Shown here piece after piece: positions 1 through 8,918 of a DNA stretch of 64,000 bases (position 1 is its first letter; every line of letters begins with the position of its first letter). The notes below the pieces were generated by a model that was not told the origin of the DNA, did not search any database, and was given only the letters and a program-made list of their open reading frames with translations. This DNA comes from Kitasatospora sp. A2-31 (GTDB taxonomy: Bacteria; Actinomycetota; Actinomycetes; Streptomycetales; Streptomycetaceae): contig NZ_JAKNTA010000008.1 in the NCBI RefSeq assembly GCF_022288725.1, positions 248,001 to 312,000 of the forward strand. Reading direction: 5' to 3'. The position numbers and the translations under genes are program-made.

Positions 1-627
1 TACGGTCTGCCCGGCGGGCTCGGCCCGGTCGATCCCGAGCACCAGCGCGAGATCGAGCGCCGGGCGCCCCGGGACGGCGAGGGCCTGGCACTGCGCCATC
101 CCGATCCGGCGGCCGGCGGCTGGGCCGAGGTGGTCAACGACGGCGGCCACCGCGAGCCGGGACGGGCCAACAACAGCCTGGAGATCGCGCTCTCCGCGGT
201 CGAGACCTTCACCGGCCGGCCGACCTGCGCCGCCCCGCGCATCCCCACCGAGGGCGACGCCGGCGAGCGCGGCGGCCGCGACCGCGCCGAGCGCGAACTC
301 GGCGCGCCGTTCCGCGACCTCGGCGACGGCGGGCAGGCCTTCGGCCGCCTGGCCGAGGAGCTGAAGCGGGCCGGCCACGGCTCCCAGGCGGTGCTGCTCA
401 CCCTGGACGGCTTCGGCCGTCCGCACGCCTGGAACGCGGTGAACCACGAGGACGCCGTCACCTATCTGGACCACCAGGTCGGCCGCCGGGGCGCCGCGCC
501 GCTGCACGACGCCGTCGGCGGGCTCTGGGCCATCGCCCTGGACTCCGACGGACGCCCGCTCGACCTGACCGGCCGCCGGTCCGCGGCCGCCCCGGCCCCC
601 GAGCCCGTCGCGAGCACCACCCCGTGA
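1..627 (+). CDS. C-terminal part of a papain-fold (Tox-PL type) toxin-like protein, 5' end outside the window
   Basis: The frame is open from the first base, so only the last 208 residues are present. They look like the papain-like glutamine-deamidase fold of polymorphic toxins. The entry block YGLPGGLGPVDP is followed by a GRANNSLEIAL helix (about residues 54-64), then a PHAWNAV strand with His142 and a YLDHQ strand with Asp157. Catalytic members have Cys directly after the NN pair; here it is Ser59. The His and Asp remain, so the enzyme may be inactive, or this may be a divergent variant. The next gene encodes an immunity-type protein, which supports a toxin/immunity setting. Family assignment is by motif only. 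Confidence 0.6.
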   Translation, partial: YGLPGGLGPVDPEHQREIERRAPRDGEGLALRHPDPAAGGWAEVVNDGGHREPGRANNSLEIALSAVETFTGRPTCAAPRIPTEGDAGERGGRDRAERELGAPFRDLGDGGQAFGRLAEELKRAGHGSQAVLLTLDGFGRPHAWNAVNHEDAVTYLDHQVGRRGAAPLHDAVGGLWAIALDSDGRPLDLTGRRSAAAPAPEPVASTTP

Positions 628-853
628 CGACCCGTGAGGCCACCGGGCGGCCCGGCGGCCGGGAACGGCTCACGCCTCCCGCCCGCCGCCCGGTGACGCC
701 GCGTCCGGCGGCCCCGGCCCGGCGCGGGCGGGCCGGCGCCCGCGTGGCATCCTGGCTGCCGGTCAGCGGGGCCCCCGGGCGCCGCCCGGAGCCCGCCGGC
801 CCGCAGCCCGCCCGCTTCCCCCAACCTCGCGCCGATGCAAGGAGCACCACCTC

Positions 854-2188
854 GTGACCACCCGCGCGCAGGCGATCGAGGCCGCGCACCGCTGGATCAA
901 CGGCGAGCTGCCCAGCGCCTCGGCCGACGGCTCGACCGGGGCGAGGCGGGTGCACTCCCACGAGTTCGACCTCGGCTGGGTGCTCTGGGCCGAGCCCTCG
1001 CCGGTGCGGGTGGACCCGCTGACCGGCGAGCGGCGCGCCCCCGAGGAGGTGGGCGCGGCCTGCGCGGTGGTGGACCGCGCGACCGGCCGCTTCACCGTCT
1101 GGCCCTCGGTGCCGGTGGACGAGGTCGTCACCCTCTACCGGGACTTCGTGGGCGCGGGCGCCCACGACCCCGGCCTGCCGCCGGCCACCGGCCGGGGCAC
1201 CACGGCCGAGCTGACCTATCGCGACGCCCTCGGCGAGCCGCGCGCGCTCACGCTGCGCTCGGCACCCGGCCTGCCGCACCCGGCGCTGCGCGGTTGGTGG
1301 TGGCTGCGCGAGCAGGGGGTGCGGACCGAGGACGTGCTCGCCGTCCACACCGACCTGCGGCTGTCCGCGCTCCCCGGCGGCTACTGGGCCCATGCACTGG
1401 CCGCCGAACTGCCCGGCGTCCGGGTCGGGTTCGACCTGCCGTACGGGCCGCGCTTCGACCACCGGGCGGCGGCGGTCCGCGCCCTGCCCGCGGATCCGGA
1501 CGGCCCGGCCCGCAACCGGGTGCCGTTCCCGCGCGGAGCCGCGCCGCGCCCGGACGGGGCGGCCGGGGAACCGACGGGTGGGGAGCTGACGGACCGGGCG
1601 CTGGCCGACCGGCTGGTGGAGCGGTTCGGCGCCGGCGGCGTCCGGCGCTTCGACCCGGCGGACCTCACCCGCGCCGACCTGCCCGAGGCCACCGCCCGGG
1701 TGCTGCGGGACATCGGTGTGCCGGTGGCCGTCGAGGGCTTCTTCGGACTGCACCACCCGGGGCCGGACGCGATAGCCGACGGCACCCGGCCCGCCAGCGT
1801 GCTCCCGCCGCTGGCCGCCCACCTGGCGGAGATCGGGCGCGGCACCCGGGTGGCCGAGCGGGAGCGCCTGGCGCTGGCGCCGCAGCTGCTGCTCGGCACC
1901 GACGGCTGGGCGCTGATCACGGTGGACACCGCCTGCGGCGCCGTCCGCGCGGTCGACCCCGACTACGCCACCGCCCGGCACTGCAACGACGGCGCCGCGT
2001 CCTTCGTCCGCTGCCTGGCCCTGTTCGACGAGCGGCTGCCCGGTCTGCGCGGGCTCGACCGGCGGGCTGCCGGTGCCGCCGTGGACGCGTTGCAGCGCGA
2101 ACTGGCGGCGATCGACCCGACCGTCTTCGACGATCCGGAGAACTGGTGGGCCGTCATCGTCGAGCAGCTCTGGGACGGCCTGCTGTGA
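854..2188 (+). CDS. Multidomain immunity-type protein (YrhB-like, deaminase-like middle, SUKH-4-like)
   Basis: This 444-residue protein appears to have three parts. Residues 1-100 resemble the YrhB/Imm35 fold (MTTRAQAIEAAHRWINGEL, then HEFDLGWVLWAE). Residues of about 115-240 resemble the nucleotide-deaminase-like segment found in such proteins (TDLRLSALPGGYWAHALA, then RVGFDLPYG), but the usual metal-binding Cys residues are absent. Residues of about 255-440 match SUKH-4 immunity proteins (FGAGGVRRFDPADL, GFFGLHHPG). The GTG start follows AAGGAG by 9 nt. It lies 226 bp after the toxin-like gene, on the same strand, and probably neutralises that or a related toxin. The domain calls are from memory and the partner is inferred. 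Confidence 0.55.
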   Translation: MTTRAQAIEAAHRWINGELPSASADGSTGARRVHSHEFDLGWVLWAEPSPVRVDPLTGERRAPEEVGAACAVVDRATGRFTVWPSVPVDEVVTLYRDFVGAGAHDPGLPPATGRGTTAELTYRDALGEPRALTLRSAPGLPHPALRGWWWLREQGVRTEDVLAVHTDLRLSALPGGYWAHALAAELPGVRVGFDLPYGPRFDHRAAAVRALPADPDGPARNRVPFPRGAAPRPDGAAGEPTGGELTDRALADRLVERFGAGGVRRFDPADLTRADLPEATARVLRDIGVPVAVEGFFGLHHPGPDAIADGTRPASVLPPLAAHLAEIGRGTRVAERERLALAPQLLLGTDGWALITVDTACGAVRAVDPDYATARHCNDGAASFVRCLALFDERLPGLRGLDRRAAGAAVDALQRELAAIDPTVFDDPENWWAVIVEQLWDGLL

Positions 2189-2419
2189 GCCCGGTCCCGG
2201 CCGGCCGGGCCCCCGGCAGCAGGCGGACGCCGGCGCGGCGGCGCGTCCGGGTGACCCGCGGTGCGTCGCGGCGGCGGCACGCCGAGCGACGGGCGCACGC
2301 TGAGGGGAACCGACCGTACTGTCGGCTTGTCAGATCATATTGACGATGCTTCGCCGACCCGTCGACCGTCCCCGAGCGCCGCACCCGCGGCCGTCCGAAC
2401 CAGAGCTGGAGCCCGCGCC

Positions 2420-3286
2420 GTGACCGCCTCGCCCCGCGCCGCCACCCGCACGGCCGCGCTCGCCGCCGCCCTCGTGGTGCTGGCCGCGGGCTGCGCGGCC
2501 GCCCCCGGCCTGCACGCCCGCCCGGCCGCCGCCCAGCCGGTCTGCGCCGGACCGGCGGTGATCGGTCACCGCGGCTCGCCGCTCGACGCCCCCGAGAACA
2601 CCATGGCCTCCTTCGAGACGGCCCTGCGGCAGGGTGCCGACTGGCTGGAGACCGACGTCCAGACCACCAGGGACGGCGTCCCGGTGCTGATGCACGACGC
2701 GACCGTGGACCGCACCACCAACGGCAAGGGCGCGGTCGCCGACCTCACCGCCGCCGAGGTGGCCGCCCTGCGGGTGACCGTCGGCCCCGGGCCGGACGAG
2801 CCGGTGCCGACCCTGGAGCAGCTGCTCGAGCGGCTCTCCGGCAGCAGCGTGACGCTGCTGATGGAGATCAAGTGGCAGCGGGCCGAGGACGTCACCCGGA
2901 TCGCCCGGCTCGCCGCCGGCAGCGGTGCCCGCGTCTTCCTCTACTCCTTCTCCTCGGAGCACCTGCGGCAGGCCCACGCGGCCGCCCCCGACCTGCCGGT
3001 GGTGCTGATCCAGGGGGCCTCCTTCGCCGAGGACCCGGGCGACCTGCCGCTGCACGGCATCGCCCTGGACGCCACCCTGGCCACCGCCTCCCGGATCGCC
3101 GCCGAGCGCCGGGCCGGCCGCGAGGTCTACGTGTGGACGCTGGACGACGAGGACTCCTGGCAGTTGATGACCGAGCGCTCGGCTGACGGCCTGATCACCG
3201 ACGCCCCCGGCCGGGCCCGCCGCTGGGCCGACGCCGACTGCCGTACCGGGCCCCCGGCGGCTCCGCGCGGCGCCCGCGCGCACTGA
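2420..3286 (+). CDS. Secreted glycerophosphodiester phosphodiesterase
   Basis: A 288-residue GDPD-family enzyme that hydrolyses glycerophosphodiesters to an alcohol and glycerol-3-phosphate. The N-terminus has Arg residues, a hydrophobic stretch and LAAGC at residues 21-25, so it is probably a lipoprotein. Catalytic motifs are clear: IGHRGSPLDAPENT, then LETDVQTTRDGVPVLMHD (acidic metal ligands and second His), LMEIKW, and a terminal VYVWTLDDE. The GTG at 2420 was chosen because GGAG lies 8 nt upstream and it places the signal peptide at the start. An in-frame start at 2261 would add an implausible leader. It stands alone between genes of unrelated function. Confidence 0.88.
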   Translation: MTASPRAATRTAALAAALVVLAAGCAAAPGLHARPAAAQPVCAGPAVIGHRGSPLDAPENTMASFETALRQGADWLETDVQTTRDGVPVLMHDATVDRTTNGKGAVADLTAAEVAALRVTVGPGPDEPVPTLEQLLERLSGSSVTLLMEIKWQRAEDVTRIARLAAGSGARVFLYSFSSEHLRQAHAAAPDLPVVLIQGASFAEDPGDLPLHGIALDATLATASRIAAERRAGREVYVWTLDDEDSWQLMTERSADGLITDAPGRARRWADADCRTGPPAAPRGARAH

Positions 3287-3394
3287 GGCCCCTGCGGCAG
3301 GCCCCGGCCCGGCGCCGCGGGCCGACCGGCGGACCAGCGCGAATACCCGAGTAGCCGGCTTTCCGCCGGAGTGGATCGCGTAGCGTGGAGGGTT

Positions 3395-4357
3395 ATGCGA
3401 CTCGGTGTGCTCGACGTAGGTTCCAACACGGTCCACTTCCTGGTGGTGGACGCCCATCCCGGGGCCGCCCCGCTGCCCGCGTACTCCCACAAGGCCGAGC
3501 TGCGGCTGGCCGAACTCCTCGACGAGGGGGGCGGCATAAGCGAGCCGGGCGTGGCGAAGCTGATCGACATGGTCGCCTCCTCGTTGCGGGTCGCCGAGGA
3601 CAAGGGCGTCGTCGACATCCTGCCGTTCGCCACCTCGGCCATCCGCGAGGCCGGCAACGGCGAGGAGGTGCTCGGCCGGGTCGCCGCCGAGACCGGCGTC
3701 GAGCTCCAGGTGCTCTCCGGGCAGGACGAGGCCCGGCTCACCTTCCTCGCCGTCCGCCGCTGGTTCGGCTGGTCCTCCGGACGGCTGCTCAACCTCGACA
3801 TCGGCGGCGGTTCGCTGGAGATCGCCTGCGGGCTGGACGAGCAGCCCGACGCCGCCTGCTCGCTCCCGCTCGGTGCCGGCCGGCTCACCGGCCGCTGGCT
3901 GCCCGGCGAGATCGCCGACCCGGAGCGGCTGCGCGAGCTCAGACGCCACATCCGCGCCGAGATGGCCACCGTCGTCGGCGAGGTCTCCCGGCTCGGTCCG
4001 CCCGATCACGCCGTCGCCACCTCCAAGACGTTCAAGCAGCTGGCCCGGATGACCGGCGCGGCCCCCGCCGACGCCGGTCCGTACGCCGACCGGCGGCTCA
4101 CCCGCAGCGGCCTCTCCGCCTGGCTGCCCCGGCTCTCCGGGATGACCGTCGCCGAACGGGCGCAGATCCCGGGCGTCTCCGAGGGCCGGGCCAAGCAGCT
4201 GCTGGCCGGTGCCCTGGTCGCCGATGCGGCGATGGACCTCTTCGGCCTGGACGAGCTGGACATCTGCCCCTGGGCGCTGCGCGAGGGCATCATCCTGCGC
4301 CGCCTCGACGCCATGGGCAGCTCCGCCGACCGCCGCAGCCAGGCCCTCACCATCTGA
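3395..4357 (+). CDS. Ppx/GppA-family phosphatase, short form
   Basis: A 320-residue protein of the actin-like ASKHA fold that hydrolyses polyphosphate or pppGpp-type substrates. Visible motifs are LDVGSNTVHFLVVD (phosphate-1 loop), ATSAIREAGNGEEVL, the EARLTFLAV strand and LLNLDIGGGSLEIA (phosphate-2 loop). It lacks the C-terminal HD-like domain of full-length Ppx/GppA, as is usual for this actinobacterial subfamily, so the substrate is uncertain. The ATG at 3395 gives the conserved MRLGVLDVGSNT start. GGAGG lies only 3 nt before it, and a TAGCGT hexamer ends 8 nt upstream, so initiation may be nearly leaderless. It is followed by a TIM-barrel gene on the same strand. Confidence 0.85.
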   Translation: MRLGVLDVGSNTVHFLVVDAHPGAAPLPAYSHKAELRLAELLDEGGGISEPGVAKLIDMVASSLRVAEDKGVVDILPFATSAIREAGNGEEVLGRVAAETGVELQVLSGQDEARLTFLAVRRWFGWSSGRLLNLDIGGGSLEIACGLDEQPDAACSLPLGAGRLTGRWLPGEIADPERLRELRRHIRAEMATVVGEVSRLGPPDHAVATSKTFKQLARMTGAAPADAGPYADRRLTRSGLSAWLPRLSGMTVAERAQIPGVSEGRAKQLLAGALVADAAMDLFGLDELDICPWALREGIILRRLDAMGSSADRRSQALTI

Positions 4358-4413
4358 GGGCGGGCCCGAGGGCCGCTCCCCGTTCCGGGCGCGGTCCGCT
4401 TACGCTGTCTCCC

Positions 4414-5955
4414 GTGGCGCAACCAGCGGACGAGGACGGGACGCAGGAGGGCCGGGCACCCGGGGACGGGCAGCCGCGGCCGGACGGCCCGCGCCGCGCA
4501 CGTCGCACCGGCGGCAGGGACCGGCACGGCGGGGCGGCCGGCCGCCCGCGCGCGCTGGGCAAGGCCGTGCAGGCGGTCCAGGGCGTCCGTGCCGCCAGGA
4601 CCGCGACCGCCGGCGAGGGCGAGCCCGCCCGGGGCGGCGCCGCCGGGCCGGGCCCCGAGGAGGCCGTCACCGGGAAGCCCGCCAAGGCCGCGAAGCCCGC
4701 CAAGGCCGCCAAGAGCGCGGCGAAGACTGCGGCGAAGACCGCGGCCAAGGCTGCGGCCCGGGCCGCCACCGCCAAGACCGCCGCCGCGGTGAAGCGCACC
4801 GCCCGTCCGGCCCCGGCGCCGGAGACCGAGCCGACGTCCGCCGCGCGGGCCGAGCCGACGGCCGGCCCGGAGGCCGCCCCGAATGCCGCCCCCGGGGCCG
4901 AGGCGAAGGCCGCCCCCGGGGCCGAGGCGAAGGCCGCGCGCAAGGCGGCCCGGCAGACCCCGCCCGCCACGTCCGCCGCCGCGCCCACCGCCGCCCGGGC
5001 CCCTCGGGAGAAGCGGACCGCCCGTGCGGCCGGCGCCGCGAAGGCCGCCGTCCAGTCCGTGCGGTCCGTCAAGGCCGCCCGCCAGGCCGCCGCCCGGACC
5101 GCCCCGCTGCTGCGCACCACCGACCGCCTGGTGCTGCCGTCGCACCCGTCCCTGCACATCCCCGACACCAAGGTCGCCCTCTCCACCGCCTCGGTCTACC
5201 CGGCCAACACCGCGGTCGGCTTCGAGCTGGCCGCCAAGCTCGGGTACGACGGCGTCGAGGTGATGGTCTGGAACGACCCGGTCAGCCAGGACATCGAGGC
5301 GCTGCGCCGGCTCTCCGACGCCCACGGGATGCCGATCCTGGCCGTGCACGCGCCCTGCCTGCTGATCACCCAGCGGGTCTGGAGCACCGACCCCTGGACC
5401 AAACTGGTCCGCGCCCGGGCCGCCGCCGAGAAGCTCGGCGCGAGCGCCGTCGTCGTGCACCCGCCGTTCCGCTGGCAGCGCCAGTACGCCCGCGAGTTCG
5501 TCGAGGGCATCGAGCGCATGGCGGGCGAGACCGACGTCCGCTTCGCCGTCGAGAACATGTACCCCTGGCGCTACCGCGACCGCGAGATGCTGGCCTACGC
5601 CCCCGGCTGGGACGTCACGGACGAGGAGTACCGGCACTTCACCATCGACCTCTCGCACGCCGCCACCTCCCGGATCGACGCGCTCGCCATGGTCGAGCGG
5701 ATGGGCGACCGGCTGGCCCACATCCACCTCGCCGACGGCAGCGGCTCCGGCAAGGACGAGCACCTGATCCCCGGCCGCGGCAAGCAGCCCTGCGCCGAGC
5801 TGCTGGAACACCTCGCCCGGACCGGTTTCGACGGCCACGTGGTGCTGGAGGTCAACACCCGCCGCTCCGCGTCCCCCGCCGAACGCGAGGCCGACCTGGC
5901 CGAGGCGCTCGCCTTCACCCGGCTCCACCTGGCGACCCCGGCGCGCGTACGCTGA
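4414..5955 (+). CDS. Sugar-phosphate isomerase/epimerase-type TIM barrel with a long Ala/Lys-rich N-terminal tail
   Basis: The last 270 residues or so form an AP-endonuclease-2/xylose-isomerase-like TIM barrel (VALSTASVYP, GYDGVEVMVWNDPV, HAPCLLITQRVW, FAVENMYPWRYRD, HIHLADG, LEVNTRRS), with His, Glu and Asp residues suited to metal binding. Before it lie about 235 residues of Ala, Lys, Pro and Arg (AKAAKPAKAAK-like stretches) resembling histone H1 or HU tails. The tail is read with strong G/C third positions, so it is very probably translated. The GTG at 4414 follows a TACGCT hexamer by 7 nt, which suggests a leaderless mRNA. A GTG at 5131 would remove the tail but has no ribosome-binding site. 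Confidence 0.72.
   Translation: MAQPADEDGTQEGRAPGDGQPRPDGPRRARRTGGRDRHGGAAGRPRALGKAVQAVQGVRAARTATAGEGEPARGGAAGPGPEEAVTGKPAKAAKPAKAAKSAAKTAAKTAAKAAARAATAKTAAAVKRTARPAPAPETEPTSAARAEPTAGPEAAPNAAPGAEAKAAPGAEAKAARKAARQTPPATSAAAPTAARAPREKRTARAAGAAKAAVQSVRSVKAARQAAARTAPLLRTTDRLVLPSHPSLHIPDTKVALSTASVYPANTAVGFELAAKLGYDGVEVMVWNDPVSQDIEALRRLSDAHGMPILAVHAPCLLITQRVWSTDPWTKLVRARAAAEKLGASAVVVHPPFRWQRQYAREFVEGIERMAGETDVRFAVENMYPWRYRDREMLAYAPGWDVTDEEYRHFTIDLSHAATSRIDALAMVERMGDRLAHIHLADGSGSGKDEHLIPGRGKQPCAELLEHLARTGFDGHVVLEVNTRRSASPAEREADLAEALAFTRLHLATPARVR
4885..4932 (+). repeat. Two tandem 24-bp repeats inside the Ala/Lys-rich tail
   Basis: Two back-to-back identical 24-bp units, beginning at 4885 and 4909, encode the repeated peptide AAPGAEAK. 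They sit in the low-complexity tail of the TIM-barrel gene and show how that tail can grow or shrink in frame by repeat slippage. Confidence 0.85.
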
Positions 5956-5983
5956 GTACGAACTGCCGTACGGAGGGGGAGAC

Positions 5984-6745
5984 ATGACGGATTACCGGGA
6001 GCTCGCCGGTTCCTTCGGGTCGGTGGCCTCGGAGTACGACCGGGCGCGGCCGACCTACCCCGAGGAGCTGTTCGACGAGCTGGAGCGGCTGGCGGGCCGA
6101 CCGCTCAAGGGTGCCCGGGTGCTGGACGTCGGCGCCGGGACGGGCATCGCCACCCGTCTGCTGGCCGCCCGAGGTGCGGCCGTGGTCGCGGTGGAGCCCA
6201 ACGACGGGATGGGCGCGCAGTTCCTGGCGAGCAGCCCCGGCCTGCCGCTGGTCCGGGGCAGCGGTGACGACCTCCCGTTCCACGACGGCTCCGCGGACGT
6301 CGTCACCTACGCCCAGGCCTTCCACTGGACCCACCCCGAGCGCTCGATCCCCGAAGCGGTCCGGGTGCTGCGTCCCGGCGGTGCCCTCGCCACCTTCTGG
6401 AACGTGAAGGACGGCGCCGTCCCGTGGGTCCGGGCGATGGGTGAGCGGTTGGCGGTCGCGCTGCCGGGGACGTACCACGCCTACGGGGCCGTGAACGAGA
6501 TCACCGGTCACCTCGCCCCGTTCGGGCTGCGGATCGGCACCGCCGTGCTCCGCTGGGAGCGCCGGGTCACCGTGGACCACGTGATCACCGACCTCACGTC
6601 CCGCTCCTACCTCGCCGCCCTCGACCCCGAGCGGCGCGGGGCGCTGCTGGCCGTCGAGCGCGAGGCACTGCTGGCGCAGTTCCCGGACGGCTGGGTGGTC
6701 GAGCCGTACGTGCTGGACCTCACCGTGGCGATCACCCCGGGCTGA
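5984..6745 (+). CDS. Class I SAM-dependent methyltransferase
   Basis: A 253-residue methyltransferase of the UbiE/Methyltransf_11 type. It has the SAM-binding motif I VLDVGAGTGIATRLLA, motif II VVAVEPND, motif III PFHDGSADVVTYAQAFHWT and motif post-III RVLRPGGALATFWN. The FHW(T) element is typical of the family that includes trans-aconitate and small-molecule methyltransferases, so the acceptor cannot be named. The ATG follows GGAGGGGGAG closely and lies 28 nt after the TIM-barrel stop, so the two may be co-transcribed. Confidence 0.85.
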   Translation: MTDYRELAGSFGSVASEYDRARPTYPEELFDELERLAGRPLKGARVLDVGAGTGIATRLLAARGAAVVAVEPNDGMGAQFLASSPGLPLVRGSGDDLPFHDGSADVVTYAQAFHWTHPERSIPEAVRVLRPGGALATFWNVKDGAVPWVRAMGERLAVALPGTYHAYGAVNEITGHLAPFGLRIGTAVLRWERRVTVDHVITDLTSRSYLAALDPERRGALLAVEREALLAQFPDGWVVEPYVLDLTVAITPG

Positions 6746-6903
6746 CGCGCCGCGCCCCCAACAGGCCGGCGCCGCGTGCTGACCGCATCGCGGACGCGGC
6801 GCTCGCCGCCCGGACGGCGGGCGTAGGCTCGACAGACACAGCGGTTCCGCACCCTCCGTGCCGAGCGGGGCCGCCGGATCAGCCCCCGAAGGAGTGGAGC
6901 ACA

Positions 6904-8748
6904 GTGCCCGAGCTGAGGTCCCGTACGGTCACCCACGGTCGCAACATGGCAGGCGCCCGGGCGCTTCTCCGGGCCGCCGGCGTAGCCCGCGAGGACTTCG
7001 GCAAGCCGATCATCGCGGTCGCCAACTCCTTCACCGAGTTCGTCCCCGGCCACACCCACCTCCAGCCGGTCGGCCGGATCGTCTCCGAGGCGATCAAGCA
7101 GGCGGGCGGCATCCCGCGCGAGTTCAACACCATCGCGGTCGACGACGGCATCGCGATGGGCCACGGCGGCATGCTCTACTCGCTGCCCTCGCGCGACCTG
7201 ATCGCCGACTCCGTGGAGTACATGGTCAACGCGCACTGCGCCGACGCCCTGATCTGCATCTCCAACTGCGACAAGATCACCCCGGGCATGCTGATGGCCG
7301 CGCTGCGGCTCGACATCCCGACCGTCTTCGTCTCCGGCGGCCCGATGGAGGCCGGCAAGGCCACCCTGGTCGACGGCACGGTCCGCAAGCTCGACCTGGT
7401 CGACGCGATCTCCCAGGCGGTGAACGAGAACGTCTCCGACGAGGACATCGCGATCATCGAGGAGAACGCCTGTCCGACCTGCGGCTCCTGCTCGGGGATG
7501 TTCACCGCCAACTCGATGAACTGCCTGACCGAGGCGATCGGGCTCTCGCTGCCGGGCAACGGCTCGGTGCTCGCCACCCACACCGCCCGCCGGGCGCTGT
7601 ACGAGCGGGCCGGGCGGACCGTGGTCGAGATCGCCAACCGCCACTACGGCCAGGACGACCACTCCGTCCTGCCGCGCTCGATCGCCACCCGCGCCGCCTT
7701 CGAGAACGCCATGGCGCTGGACATCGCGATGGGCGGCTCCACCAACACGATCCTGCACCTGCTCGCCGCCGCCCAGGAGGCCGAGCTGGACTTCGACATG
7801 CGGGCCATCGACGCCATCTCCCGGAAGGTGCCCTGCCTCTCCAAGGTCGCGCCGAACGGCTCGTACTACATGGAGGACGTGCACCGGGCCGGCGGCATCC
7901 CCGCCATCCTCGGCGAGCTCTACCGCGGGGGGCTGCTCAACGAGGACGTGCACACCGTCCACTCCGACTCGCTCGCCGAGTGGCTCAAGACCTGGGACGT
8001 CCGCGGCGGCTCGCCGTCCGCCGAGGCCGTCGAGCTCTGGCACGCGGCCCCCGGCTGCGTCCGCTCCGCGGAGGCCTTCTCGCAGTCCGAGCGCTGGGAG
8101 TCCCTGGACACCGACGCCGCCAAGGGCTGCATCCGCAGCGTCGAGCACGCCTACTCGGTCGAGGGCGGCCTGGCCGTGCTCTACGGCAACCTCGCCGAGG
8201 ACGGCTGCATCGTGAAGACCGCCGGCGTGGACGAGTCGATCTGGACCTTCAGCGGTCCGGCCGTCGTGGTCGAGTCGCAGGAGGACGCCGTCGACGCGAT
8301 CCTCACCAAGCGGGTCAAGGAGGGCGACGTCGTCGTCATCCGCTACGAGGGCCCCAAGGGCGGCCCGGGCATGCAGGAGATGCTGTACCCGACGTCCTTC
8401 CTCAAGGGCCGCGGCCTCGGCAAGGCCTGCGCGCTGGTCACCGACGGCCGCTTCTCCGGCGGCACCTCGGGCCTGTCGATCGGCCACGCCTCGCCGGAGG
8501 CGGCCTCCGGGGGCACGATCGCCCTGGTGGAGGACGGCGACATCATCGCCATCGACATCCCCGGCCGGAAGATCTCGCTGGAGGTCCCCTTCGAGGAGCT
8601 GCACGAGCGCCGGCTGAAGCTGGAGGCCGAGGGCGGCTACCGGCCGAAGAAGCGCGACCGCCAGGTCAGCCAGGCGCTGCGCGCGTACGCCGCGATGGCC
8701 ACCTCCGCCGACAAGGGCGCCGTCCGGGACGTCAGCAAGCTCGGCTGA
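6904..8748 (+). CDS. ilvD: Dihydroxy-acid dehydratase
   Basis: A full-length 614-residue IlvD/Edd-family enzyme. It dehydrates 2,3-dihydroxyisovalerate and 2,3-dihydroxy-3-methylvalerate in valine, isoleucine and leucine synthesis. Iron-sulfur ligand cysteines are visible in SNCDKITPGM and CPTCGSCSGMFTANSMNC. The conserved GGSTNTILHL and the C-terminal GRFSGGTSGLSIGH are present. The GTG start at 6904 is preceded by GAAGGAG with 9-nt spacing and gives the conserved MPELRSRTVTHGRNMAGAR start. It is monocistronic, with a strong terminator 50 nt downstream. Confidence 0.97.
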   Translation: MPELRSRTVTHGRNMAGARALLRAAGVAREDFGKPIIAVANSFTEFVPGHTHLQPVGRIVSEAIKQAGGIPREFNTIAVDDGIAMGHGGMLYSLPSRDLIADSVEYMVNAHCADALICISNCDKITPGMLMAALRLDIPTVFVSGGPMEAGKATLVDGTVRKLDLVDAISQAVNENVSDEDIAIIEENACPTCGSCSGMFTANSMNCLTEAIGLSLPGNGSVLATHTARRALYERAGRTVVEIANRHYGQDDHSVLPRSIATRAAFENAMALDIAMGGSTNTILHLLAAAQEAELDFDMRAIDAISRKVPCLSKVAPNGSYYMEDVHRAGGIPAILGELYRGGLLNEDVHTVHSDSLAEWLKTWDVRGGSPSAEAVELWHAAPGCVRSAEAFSQSERWESLDTDAAKGCIRSVEHAYSVEGGLAVLYGNLAEDGCIVKTAGVDESIWTFSGPAVVVESQEDAVDAILTKRVKEGDVVVIRYEGPKGGPGMQEMLYPTSFLKGRGLGKACALVTDGRFSGGTSGLSIGHASPEAASGGTIALVEDGDIIAIDIPGRKISLEVPFEELHERRLKLEAEGGYRPKKRDRQVSQALRAYAAMATSADKGAVRDVSKLG

Positions 8749-8797
8749 CGACCTCGGCACACCGCACACCCGGGCGCCCGGTGCGCCCGGTGGCCGC

Positions 8798-8832
8798 GGA
8801 GGAGCCGTCCCGCCCGCCGGGACGGCTCCTCC
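8798..8832 (+). terminator. Intrinsic terminator after ilvD
   Basis: A perfect 14-bp GC-rich stem (8798-8811 with 8819-8832) closes a 7-nt loop. There is no U-tract, as is usual in streptomycetes. It lies 50 nt after the ilvD stop. Confidence 0.8.
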
Positions 8833-8918
8833 GGCGTGCTCCGGCGGTTCCGCCCGCCACCCGCCGGTGGTCGCGGCCGTTCGCCGGTGTCGCGGGGCGC
8901 CGGGTGATAATCGGCCGT

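Noticed and set aside
458..1981. A 507-codon minus-strand frame opposite the toxin-like and immunity-type genes
   Set aside because: It has no recognisable motif, no ribosome-binding site, and opposes genes with good starts and domain patterns.
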